Shown piece after piece: positions 6,546 to 13,851 of a DNA stretch of 15,672 nt. Location of the stretch: assembly GCA_047638515.1 (NCBI GenBank), contig JBLIME010000035.1, positions 1-15,672 of the forward strand, read 5' to 3'. Made by a program: the position numbers and the translations under genes. Source of the DNA: CANLBN01 sp047638515 (lineage in GTDB: Bacteria > Pseudomonadota > Gammaproteobacteria > Pseudomonadales > Cellvibrionaceae). The first letter of the stretch is position 1. Each line of letters starts with the position of its first letter. The notes under the pieces were generated by a model. It was not told where the DNA came from, made no database searches, and was given only the letters and a program-made list of their open reading frames with translations.

Positions 6546-7694
6546 ATGAATTTAACCCCCCTAAATAATATTCAGAACAAGAAAGTCATAGTGGGTATGT
6601 CCGGTGGCGTCGACTCGTCGGTAGCGGCTTTATTACTCCTTCAACAGGGCTATCAAGTTGAAGGTTTGTTTATGAAAAACTGGGACGAAGATGACGACAC
6701 TGACTATTGCACCGCCAAAATCGATCTTGCAGATGCGCAAATGGTTTGTGATAAATTAGGTATTACACTCCATACTGCCAATTTTGCGGCCGAGTACTGG
6801 GATAACGTTTTCGAGTATTTTTTGCAAGAATACCAAGCAGGACGAACTCCTAATCCCGACATATTATGCAATCGCGAGATAAAATTTAAAGTCTTCATCG
6901 AGTATGCCGAGCTTTTAGGCGCAGATTTAATCGCGACGGGACACTATGCTCGTCGCCAGGATAAAGACGGTAAAACCTATCTTTTAAAGGGTTTAGACAA
7001 TAACAAAGACCAGAGTTATTTTTTACACGCTGTGAGTAGTCTAGAATTTGCTAAAACCTTGTTTCCTGTTGGCGAGCTAGAAAAGCCTGCTGTTCGAGCG
7101 CTAGCTGAACAGCATGACCTAGTGACTCATAATAAAAAAGACAGCACTGGTATTTGTTTTATCGGCGAGCGTCGCTTCAAAGATTTTTTGCAAACTTATA
7201 TATCTGCACAGCCAGGCAAGATTGTCACCGACACAAACAGCGTTATCGGCCAACATCAAGGGCTCATGTACCACACCATAGGACAGCGCCAAGGCCTAGG
7301 TATAGGCGGCGTTAAAAATGCCGGTGATGCACCTTGGTATGTTGCCGATAAAAATTTAGGCGCCAATGAACTACTCATTGTGCAAGGTGCGGATCATCCG
7401 CTACTATTTCACAGCAAGCTGGAGGCTAATCAATGTCATTGGATAACTGACACACCCACTACTAAACGCTTTCGCTGTAAGGCAAAAATACGCTATCGAC
7501 AAGCAGATCAAAATTGTGAAGTCATACTTTCATCTGAAGAAAACCAACAAACTCAGACGCAACAAGACTCACAAAATATTGTCCTAAGGGTAATCTTTGA
7601 CGAGCCACAACGCGCCATTACACCCGGACAGTCAATCGTATTTTATGATGGTAATGTGTGCTTAGGCGGCGCAGTTATTCAATGTCGTCACTAG
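6546..7694 (+). CDS. mnmA: tRNA-specific 2-thiouridylase MnmA
   Basis: MnmA makes 2-thiouridine at wobble position 34 of tRNA(Lys), tRNA(Glu) and tRNA(Gln). It adenylates U34 and transfers sulfur received from the IscS-Tus relay. The PP-loop ATP site is GMSGGVDSS (17-25). The catalytic cysteines are C108 in NPDILCNREIKF and C204 in TGICFIGER. FMKNWDEDD, ATGHYAR, NKDQSYFL and GLMYHTIGQRQGLGIGG are all family hallmarks, and the C-terminus carries the expected TPGQSIVFYDGNVCLGG. At 382 aa it is slightly longer than the E. coli enzyme (368 aa), partly through a short Gln/Asn-rich stretch (EENQQTQTQQDSQN) near the C-terminus. The frame also allows a TTG start at 6534 (386 aa). Neither start has a clear Shine-Dalgarno, so ATG is preferred. 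hflD follows after 52 nt, as in many gammaproteobacteria. Confidence 0.96.
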   Translation: MNLTPLNNIQNKKVIVGMSGGVDSSVAALLLLQQGYQVEGLFMKNWDEDDDTDYCTAKIDLADAQMVCDKLGITLHTANFAAEYWDNVFEYFLQEYQAGRTPNPDILCNREIKFKVFIEYAELLGADLIATGHYARRQDKDGKTYLLKGLDNNKDQSYFLHAVSSLEFAKTLFPVGELEKPAVRALAEQHDLVTHNKKDSTGICFIGERRFKDFLQTYISAQPGKIVTDTNSVIGQHQGLMYHTIGQRQGLGIGGVKNAGDAPWYVADKNLGANELLIVQGADHPLLFHSKLEANQCHWITDTPTTKRFRCKAKIRYRQADQNCEVILSSEENQQTQTQQDSQNIVLRVIFDEPQRAITPGQSIVFYDGNVCLGGAVIQCRH

Positions 7695-7734
7695 TAAATT
7701 CACCCCTAAATTATAACTATAAGAACCGTACTTA

Positions 7735-7740
7735 AAGGAG
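7735..7740 (+). promoter_or_regulatory. Strong Shine-Dalgarno fixing the TTG start of hflD
   Basis: AAGGAG lies within AAAGGAGA, 6 nt upstream of TTG at 7747. The protein then begins MANDLKGQTIALAAMFQ, in register with known HflD proteins. No ATG occurs in frame near this point; the first is 45 nt inside the conserved N-terminus. The ribosome site therefore decides for the rare TTG start. Confidence 0.85.
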
Positions 7741-7746
7741 ACTTTT

Positions 7747-8385
7747 TTGGCTAACGATCTCAAAGGGCAAACTATTGCTCTGGCAGCGATGTTTCAATTC
7801 TCGGCTTGTGTTGAACAACTTGCTAAAACCGGGCATGTTAATCAAAAAGATTTTGAAGTTTCGGTTAATAGTTTATTCAATCAAAACCCCGCTGACACTC
7901 TGGAGATTTATGGCGGTATTGAGCCATTAGCAACAGGTTTATCCTTTTTAATTGCCAATCTAAGCCGCAGCCCCGAACGTAGTAGTGATTGCATTCGTTA
8001 TGTTATGGGCATTCTGCATTTGCAAAAGCAATTAAGCAAAAAGCCTTCGATGCTAAATATGATTGCCAAAAGACTTAACAAAAGTCGCCTGCAAGTGGAG
8101 CATTTCTCAATAATCCACGAGAATGTTATTGCTGGACTAGCTGATGTTTATACCGACACTATTAGTACCTTTAATTTCCGTATACAGGTAACAGGCGAAT
8201 ATCAGTTTTTGCAACAAACACGCATCGCCAACCAAATCAGAACTTTATTGTTTGCGGGCGTTCGGTCCGCTGTGTTGTGGCGACAACTTGGCGGTAATCG
8301 ACTTAAAGCTATCTATCAGCGTACCGCTATTTTAGAAGTTGCACGATCATTGCAAAAAGAAATACAACAACGTGACCGCCACTAA
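7747..8385 (+). CDS. hflD: High-frequency lysogenization protein HflD
   Basis: HflD is a small, mostly helical, membrane-associated protein. In E. coli it binds the phage lambda CII regulator and lowers lysogenization; its role in cells without such a phage is not settled. The 212-aa length equals the family norm (213 aa in E. coli). Family features are ALAAMFQFSACVEQLAKTG at the N-terminus, the YGGIEPLATGL motif, IRYVMGILHLQKQL, and the C-terminal IRTLLFAGVRSAVLWRQLGGNR. Translation starts at TTG behind AAAGGAGA. It lies 52 nt behind mnmA and is probably co-transcribed with it. In many relatives purB comes next; here the MoxR cluster follows instead, after 130 nt. Confidence 0.94.
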   Translation: MANDLKGQTIALAAMFQFSACVEQLAKTGHVNQKDFEVSVNSLFNQNPADTLEIYGGIEPLATGLSFLIANLSRSPERSSDCIRYVMGILHLQKQLSKKPSMLNMIAKRLNKSRLQVEHFSIIHENVIAGLADVYTDTISTFNFRIQVTGEYQFLQQTRIANQIRTLLFAGVRSAVLWRQLGGNRLKAIYQRTAILEVARSLQKEIQQRDRH

Positions 8386-8515
8386 ATCTGACGGTGACCA
8401 TGATCTTGACCCTACAGGGCAGAATATAGTTAGAGAAGTATGCATTCAACTATTGGGCATTAGCGACTGAACCATCTGTTTTTTATTAAAATACTCAACA
8501 AACGAAAGAATAATT

Positions 8516-9472
8516 ATGCTCTTAACTCCATTGCGATCTTGGCTCAAACAACAGATCATTGGGCAACCCCAACTAGTTGATAGCCTGTTAATAGCACTTC
8601 TAGCTGATGGTCATCTATTAGTTGAAGGCGCTCCTGGGCTAGCAAAGACTAAGGCGATAAAAACACTGGCACTCGGGATCGAGGGCGATTTTCAGCGTAT
8701 ACAATTTACTCCAGATCTACTGCCCACAGACATTACTGGAACCGATATATATCGCTCTCACGACCACAGCTTCGAATTTCAGGCAGGACCTATCTTTCAT
8801 AATTTGGTGTTGGCTGACGAAATTAACCGTGCGCCGGCTAAGGTGCAGTCGGCATTGCTCGAGGCCATGGGTGAACAGCAAGTCAGTGTTGGCAACAAAA
8901 CTTATGCCTTACCTGATCTATTTCTGGTTATGGCGACTCAAAATTCACTCGAACAGGAAGGCACCTACCCCCTACCTGAAGCGCAATTAGATCGCTTCCT
9001 GATGCACATTAATGTCGACTATCCCGACGCTCAGTCAGAAGCCGCGATATTACAACTAATTCGTTCAGAAAACACCCAAGGCAACACACAAGATAATGCT
9101 CCGCCTACGGCAATTAGTCAGAGAGATTTGATGCTTGCCAGACAGGCTGTAAGTCGTGTGCATACAGCGGAGTCCCTGGATAATTATATTGTTCAATTAA
9201 CGATGGCTACGCGCAAGCCTGAGAGCATCGATGAAGAATTGGGTCAATGGATTGAATATGGCGTCAGTCCTCGAGCGACAATTAGTTTAGACCGTTGCTC
9301 AAAAGCCCATGCATTTATCAACGGCAACGATTATGTGACACCCGATGATATCCATGCTGTCATTTATGATGTGTTTAGGCATCGTCTACTTTTAAGTTTT
9401 GAAGCCGAGGCACAAGGTATTACCAAAGACCAGGTCATTCGTCGTGTATTGGAAAAAGTCTCTATCGCATAA
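8516..9472 (+). CDS. MoxR-family AAA+ ATPase
   Basis: Cytoplasmic AAA+ ATPase thought to act as a chaperone for assembly or activation of client complexes, working with VWA-domain partners. Walker A is GAPGLAKT (38-45) and Walker B is LVLADE (97-102), followed by the MoxR hallmark INRAPAKVQSALLEAMGE. The sensor-1 Asn is in ATQN (about 143), the arginine finger region is PEAQLDRF (154-161), and the C-terminal lid carries GVSPRATISL (about 248-257) with the sensor-2 arginine. The 318-aa length is typical. The GAAAGAA before the ATG is only a weak ribosome site. The gene opens the Bat cluster; the DUF58 gene starts 1 nt after its stop. Confidence 0.95.
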   Translation: MLLTPLRSWLKQQIIGQPQLVDSLLIALLADGHLLVEGAPGLAKTKAIKTLALGIEGDFQRIQFTPDLLPTDITGTDIYRSHDHSFEFQAGPIFHNLVLADEINRAPAKVQSALLEAMGEQQVSVGNKTYALPDLFLVMATQNSLEQEGTYPLPEAQLDRFLMHINVDYPDAQSEAAILQLIRSENTQGNTQDNAPPTAISQRDLMLARQAVSRVHTAESLDNYIVQLTMATRKPESIDEELGQWIEYGVSPRATISLDRCSKAHAFINGNDYVTPDDIHAVIYDVFRHRLLLSFEAEAQGITKDQVIRRVLEKVSIA

Positions 9473-9473
9473 A

Positions 9474-10406
9474 ATGACTATGATAAGTCCCATCAACTAT
9501 CAGCCCACCGGTGCCTTTGTAGCGTTACGCGACCTACAACGGCTGCGACTGCTCGCTAAATTGCACCTGAGGTTTTCTAAAAAGCCCAGCAGTGCCATTG
9601 GCAGTGGGCAACATCGCAGTCGTGCCGTCAGCCGTGGTATGGAGTTTGAAGAAGTGCGCCTATATCAAGCTGGTGACGATGTGCGCAATATTGATTGGAG
9701 GGTGACAGCACGTACACAACAGACCCACACAAAGTGCTATCGCGATGAAAAGGAAAAACCGGTAATCACCTTTGTGGACCAGCGTCGCTCAACCTTTTTT
9801 GGCAGTCAGTATTGTTTCAAATCTGTTTATGCCTGTCATTTATCGGCTCTCATTAATTGGTCGACGCTGGCTCGCGGAGATAGAGTCGGCGGCTTAGTCT
9901 TAGGGTCCTATGGTATGCGAGAAATCCGCCCTGCCCGCTCACACAAGACAGTTAATCGTTGGCTACAAACACTGGCTAATGCGAATCGTACGATTGATAT
10001 TAATTCGGCACACGCAGAAGCTAGCTTATCTCAGGGTTTAAGGCAGCTACAGCATATTACCCATAGTGGTACTGAGTGCATCGTTATCAGTGACTGCTAT
10101 GACCTAGATACCGATTGCGAAAAAATATTACACCAGCTTTCACGCACTCATTCCGTAGCACTTTACTGGCTGATCGATCCTCTCGAAAAGAGATTACCCC
10201 CACTAGAAAATATTACGCTGAGCGATGGCGATAAAAAGAAAACAGTTTCTATTGATAAAAGGTCACAAAAAAAACAATATCAGCAGTTTATAGACAAACA
10301 ACAAGCGATAGAGGCTTTATGTCGACGTCTGGCCATCGAGCTCGTTATTGTCGATGTAGCTTCACCCCTGTCTGATTTTGTCGACGTTAACAAGATAAGG
10401 GCTTAA
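9474..10406 (+). CDS. DUF58 domain-containing protein
   Basis: DUF58 proteins accompany MoxR ATPases and are presumed partners; no biochemical activity is established. The defining motif is RGMEFEEVRLYQAGDDVRNI followed by DWR (54-76). A degenerate VWA-like core follows, beginning ITFVDQRRSTFFGS (98-111), where the first MIDAS element is DQRRST rather than DxSxS. I place the start at ATG 9474, one base after the moxR stop, because the frame upstream (open from 9399) overlaps the end of moxR and encodes nothing family-like. A second ATG at 9480 is also possible. The resulting 310 aa fits the family. No clear Shine-Dalgarno is present, so translation is probably coupled to moxR. Confidence 0.92.
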   Translation: MTMISPINYQPTGAFVALRDLQRLRLLAKLHLRFSKKPSSAIGSGQHRSRAVSRGMEFEEVRLYQAGDDVRNIDWRVTARTQQTHTKCYRDEKEKPVITFVDQRRSTFFGSQYCFKSVYACHLSALINWSTLARGDRVGGLVLGSYGMREIRPARSHKTVNRWLQTLANANRTIDINSAHAEASLSQGLRQLQHITHSGTECIVISDCYDLDTDCEKILHQLSRTHSVALYWLIDPLEKRLPPLENITLSDGDKKKTVSIDKRSQKKQYQQFIDKQQAIEALCRRLAIELVIVDVASPLSDFVDVNKIRA

Positions 10407-10409
10407 ATT

Positions 10410-10925
10410 ATGTCAAGCTCGCAACAAAATCAGCTATTAGCATTAGCCGATATTATTACCCCTCAAGGAGTTTCATGGTGGCCACTGGCAATGGGTTGGT
10501 GGATATCTATAGTAATAATTTTTATAACGACACTTGTTTTGTTGGCTACCTACCGGCGCCATCAAAAAAAATGGGGTTACCGCCGCGAGGCTTTGACTTT
10601 ACTTAGGAGGTATAAAAGAGACTCCAAAGCGACAGATACCGCAGTTAGGTACCTTGAGTGCCTCAAACGTAGCGCTATCAGTGCTTATCCAAATAGCGAT
10701 ATTGATGCACTATACGGCAAAGCATGGTTACACTTTTTAAATCGACAAACGCCCAAGCCATTGTTTGGAGAGGAACTAGAAAATTTTATTTGCACGTCGC
10801 AATATCAAAAAACATACGTGTTTAAGGATGACAACTTGTACCTAGCAGTAGAGGCTTGGATAAAGCAACACTCCGTTCACTACCCTAATAAAGTCTATCC
10901 GTCGACCCAAGGACCCACTACTTAA
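10410..10925 (+). CDS. DUF4381 domain-containing membrane protein
   Basis: Small protein with one predicted membrane segment (about residues 22-47, GVSWWPLAMGWWISIVIIFI onward) and a basic cytoplasmic part (YRRHQKKWGYRREALTLLRR). This matches DUF4381, normally found between the DUF58 gene and the first VWA gene of Bat clusters. The N-terminal LADIITPQGVSWWPLAMGWW is a close fit to the family pattern (L.di..P..i..WPpapGWW). Function is unknown; membrane location and cluster position suggest a structural partner of BatA/BatB. An ATAAGGG ribosome site lies 8 nt before the ATG. Its TAA shares one base with the next ATG (TAATG). Confidence 0.88.
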   Translation: MSSSQQNQLLALADIITPQGVSWWPLAMGWWISIVIIFITTLVLLATYRRHQKKWGYRREALTLLRRYKRDSKATDTAVRYLECLKRSAISAYPNSDIDALYGKAWLHFLNRQTPKPLFGEELENFICTSQYQKTYVFKDDNLYLAVEAWIKQHSVHYPNKVYPSTQGPTT

Positions 10926-11938
10926 TGTTTCATTTTGCCTGGCCATGGATATTTTTGTTACTACCTCTACCCATACTTATTTATCGGTTTATAGCGCCAG
11001 TAGTAACAGAGCGGAGCGCAATCATCGTGCCGTTCTATCGACAGTTAGCGGTTTTAGAACCTTCAGGATTGATAAGAAAATCGACTTATTTTTTTATCAA
11101 TCTATTGTTGCTTGTACTAATTTGGCTGCTGGTCATCGCCGCACTAGCTCGTCCACAATGGGCTGGTACGCCAATTGCCGGCCCCTCATCTGGCCGTGAT
11201 TTATTAGTCGCCGTCGATATTTCAGACAGCATGGATCAGCAAGATATGGTTATCGATGGCAATCCAGCTAGTCGTTTAGAGACGGTTAAACATGTGTTGG
11301 AAGATTTTATAAAGCGCCGCGAGGGCGATCGCATCGGCTTAATTCTGTTTGGTAGCAATGCTTATCTGCAAGCTCCTCTTACTTTCGATACAAAAACAGT
11401 CAGACAGTTTTTAATGGAGGCTCAACTTGGCTTTGCCGGACCCAAAACCGCAATTGGCGAAGCTATTGGATTATCAGTAAAACGTCTGCAAGAACTCAAT
11501 AATTCACAAAATCGCGTCATCATACTGTTAACTGACGGTGCCAATACTGCGGGTGAAATTGCGCCCTTAGAAGCGGCAGAACTTGCCAAACAAACAGATG
11601 TGAGGATATATACCATTGGCATTGGTGCCGATGAGATGCTTGTGAGTGGATTTTTTGGAACCCGCAAAATAAACCCCTCGCTACAGCTAGATGAGAGAAC
11701 GCTTGTCGATATTGCTCAAAAAACTAACGGGAGATATTTCCGCGCAAGAGAAACTGCCGCATTAGAAGAGATCTATGCACAACTTGATCGGTTGGAACCA
11801 ATCACTCAGATTGACCAATGGTTGCGCCCTACCTATGCACTTTTTTACTGGCCCTTGGCCATGGCTTTATGTCTGACGCTGCTAATGGGTTTGCTTCAGA
11901 TCTACCCACTCAGTAGTAAATCGGTGACTACTCAATGA
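10925..11938 (+). CDS. batA: VWA domain-containing protein BatA
   Basis: Membrane-anchored von Willebrand factor A protein. Two N-terminal hydrophobic segments (about 5-25 and 56-75) precede the conserved ALARPQW that leads into the VWA domain. The metal-ion-dependent adhesion site is complete: DISDS (98-102), Thr in the GPKTAIGEAIG loop (about 175), and Asp in LLTDGAN (204). A C-terminal hydrophobic segment (about 304-330) closes the protein. The 337-aa length and topology match BatA (aerotolerance protein A). The VWA domain presumably binds a partner through its metal, with MoxR as the likely cytoplasmic engine; this is family-level inference. The symbol follows the Bacteroides nomenclature. 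Its stop overlaps the next start by 4 nt (ATGA). Confidence 0.92.
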   Translation: MFHFAWPWIFLLLPLPILIYRFIAPVVTERSAIIVPFYRQLAVLEPSGLIRKSTYFFINLLLLVLIWLLVIAALARPQWAGTPIAGPSSGRDLLVAVDISDSMDQQDMVIDGNPASRLETVKHVLEDFIKRREGDRIGLILFGSNAYLQAPLTFDTKTVRQFLMEAQLGFAGPKTAIGEAIGLSVKRLQELNNSQNRVIILLTDGANTAGEIAPLEAAELAKQTDVRIYTIGIGADEMLVSGFFGTRKINPSLQLDERTLVDIAQKTNGRYFRARETAALEEIYAQLDRLEPITQIDQWLRPTYALFYWPLAMALCLTLLMGLLQIYPLSSKSVTTQ

Positions 11939-13833
11939 CTTGGCTTGGTGACTTCCATTTTTTAAGGCCGCTGTGGTTCTTCGCTATCGTCCCTATTGGG
12001 TGGTTAGCTTATAAGCTATGGCAAAAAAAGTTTCAGCGGACAGGCTTTGAGACCCATATAAATCATGAACTACTGCAGCATCTAACGCTTTCAGGTACCG
12101 AGAGGCGCTCTCACGGTTTACTAGTTGGTTTGTTAAGCGCATGGCTTATTATCATCGTTGCGCTTGCGGGGCCAACCTGGGAAAAATTACCACAAACCGT
12201 TTTTAAATCAGAATCTGCCGTCGTTATTATATTAGACCTATCGCCAAGTATGATGGCTAGAGATATTAAACCGTCACGCATCATACGTGCTCATTTAAAG
12301 ATACAAGAAATTCTGCGGCAACGTAAAGATGGCTTAACCGCACTCGTCGTCTATGCGGGTGAGGCCTATACGGTCACGCCATTCACAAGTGACTCTCAGA
12401 CAATAAGTAATCTGTTAACAACCTTAATACCCGGTATCTTACCGTTACCGGGAAGTAATCCAGAGATGGCTGTAGAGCTGGCTAAAAACTTGATAGAATC
12501 GTCTCGAGTGACTAAAGCTTCTATTTTATTGTTCACTGATGACATCGCTGAAGCTGCTGTCGAGACTATCGTCGATACTCTGTCGGGCGATACTGACTTA
12601 TCAATTATTGGCGTTGGTACCGATGCCGGCGCGACTATTCCTTTCAATGATGGACTCTTAAAAGATGCACAACAAAATAATATTATTGCTAGGCGTAATA
12701 GCAATGTGCTGAAAAAGTTGACGCAGCAGACTAATGGCTATTATCTACCCATACAAGCAGATAATAGTGACGTGGAATTCTATCTGAGTTATCTCGAACA
12801 ACGCGCTGACAGCAATCGTTCAAAGGCAAACTCAGTCACCGGTGATCGTTGGTTTGAGTCTGGGCAGCTCATTATATTATTGTTAATACCTTTTGTTTTA
12901 TTGGCCTTTCGTCGAGGTGTGTTGCTGAGTGTTCTTTGCATAGGGGCTACTAGCCTTGTAGTGCAACCAGTATCGGTATATGCAGATGAATATCAATCTA
13001 TTTGGAAGAACGAGAACGAACGTGGCTTGGATGCATGGAAAAAGAAAAACTATAACTCTGCCATAGACCTCTTTAATGAATCACAGTGGCGTGGGAGTGC
13101 CTATTATAAGAACGGCGAATACAACAAAGCACTTGAGTTGTTTGAACAAGATAAGACTGCGACGGGTTATTATAATCGCGCTAATGCTCACGCTCAACTG
13201 GCGCAATATGAAAATGCAATCACGGCATACGAGCAAGCTCTTAAAAAAGATAGCACACTTAGTCAGGCAAAAAAGAATAAAGACATCGTTGAAAAATTAC
13301 TCCAACAGCGCAACCAACAAAACGACGACAAGGAAAAAAAAGAAGAGCAGCAAGAACAACGAAAGAAAGATGATCAATCTCAGGACAATAAAAATAAAGA
13401 GGATGATCAACAAGGCAAGCAAGACGAGAGTGCAATAAATAATGATGCTGACTCGACGATCAAAGAAGATAAAAACTCTGAAAGCCGCTCTGATTCAAAC
13501 CAAGATAACCGATCGTCAAATGCAGATGACAATAAAAAAGCCAGCAACACAACTCAAGATGAAGACGGCGACAAGAGAGCCAAGGGTAAATTACAAGAAA
13601 ACGCATCTAAAGCTACTAATGATGATGACGACAATGGCAGCGATACACCGAGTAATTTCGATCAATTAAATGATGAACAAAAACAGCAACTCGAACAACT
13701 GTTACGTAAAATTCCCGATGATCCTAGTGGCTTGTTAAGGAGAAAATTTGAGTACGAGTTTCAGAAAAGAAAAAAAATGTACCAGCAAAAAAAATGGGAT
13801 TTACCAGAAAATAATGCACACAATCGCTACTAA
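11935..13833 (+). CDS. batB: BatB-BatC fusion: VWA domain plus TPR with a long charged linker
   Basis: Domains in order: two N-terminal membrane segments (about 10-28 and 61-80); a VWA domain (about 95-285) with MIDAS residues DLSPS (101-105) and Asp in LFTDD (202); two hydrophobic segments (309-325 and 328-348); TPR-like repeats (about 355-456, including YKNGEYNKALELFEQ and GYYNRANAHAQLAQYENAIT); a low-complexity Lys/Gln/Asp/Asn/Ser linker (about 459-570); and a conserved tail with DPSGLLRRKF (596-605). The VWA half corresponds to BatB and the TPR half to BatC, which are separate genes in Bacteroides; fused forms are common in gammaproteobacteria. The TPR part should be periplasmic if four segments cross the membrane, and would be a protein-protein interaction platform. 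The linker DNA is very A-rich and yields spurious open frames. Length 632 aa. Confidence 0.92.
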   Translation: MTWLGDFHFLRPLWFFAIVPIGWLAYKLWQKKFQRTGFETHINHELLQHLTLSGTERRSHGLLVGLLSAWLIIIVALAGPTWEKLPQTVFKSESAVVIILDLSPSMMARDIKPSRIIRAHLKIQEILRQRKDGLTALVVYAGEAYTVTPFTSDSQTISNLLTTLIPGILPLPGSNPEMAVELAKNLIESSRVTKASILLFTDDIAEAAVETIVDTLSGDTDLSIIGVGTDAGATIPFNDGLLKDAQQNNIIARRNSNVLKKLTQQTNGYYLPIQADNSDVEFYLSYLEQRADSNRSKANSVTGDRWFESGQLIILLLIPFVLLAFRRGVLLSVLCIGATSLVVQPVSVYADEYQSIWKNENERGLDAWKKKNYNSAIDLFNESQWRGSAYYKNGEYNKALELFEQDKTATGYYNRANAHAQLAQYENAITAYEQALKKDSTLSQAKKNKDIVEKLLQQRNQQNDDKEKKEEQQEQRKKDDQSQDNKNKEDDQQGKQDESAINNDADSTIKEDKNSESRSDSNQDNRSSNADDNKKASNTTQDEDGDKRAKGKLQENASKATNDDDDNGSDTPSNFDQLNDEQKQQLEQLLRKIPDDPSGLLRRKFEYEFQKRKKMYQQKKWDLPENNAHNRY

Positions 13834-13851
13834 GACTACTTAACCGACGCT

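Noticed and set aside
8406..8430. TTGACC and TATAGT upstream of moxR as a sigma-70 promoter.
   Set aside because: The spacer is only 13 nt, too short for a standard promoter, and no better pair was found in the gap.
9399..9473. Upstream extension of the DUF58 frame to an ATG at 9399.
   Set aside because: It lies entirely within the end of moxR in another frame and encodes no family-like sequence. ATG 9474 immediately after the moxR stop fits the family N-terminus.
13076..13669. Two plus-strand open frames rich in Lys/Thr/Met inside the batB-batC gene.
   Set aside because: They are alternative frames of the A-rich, low-complexity linker and TPR code, with no independent coding signs.
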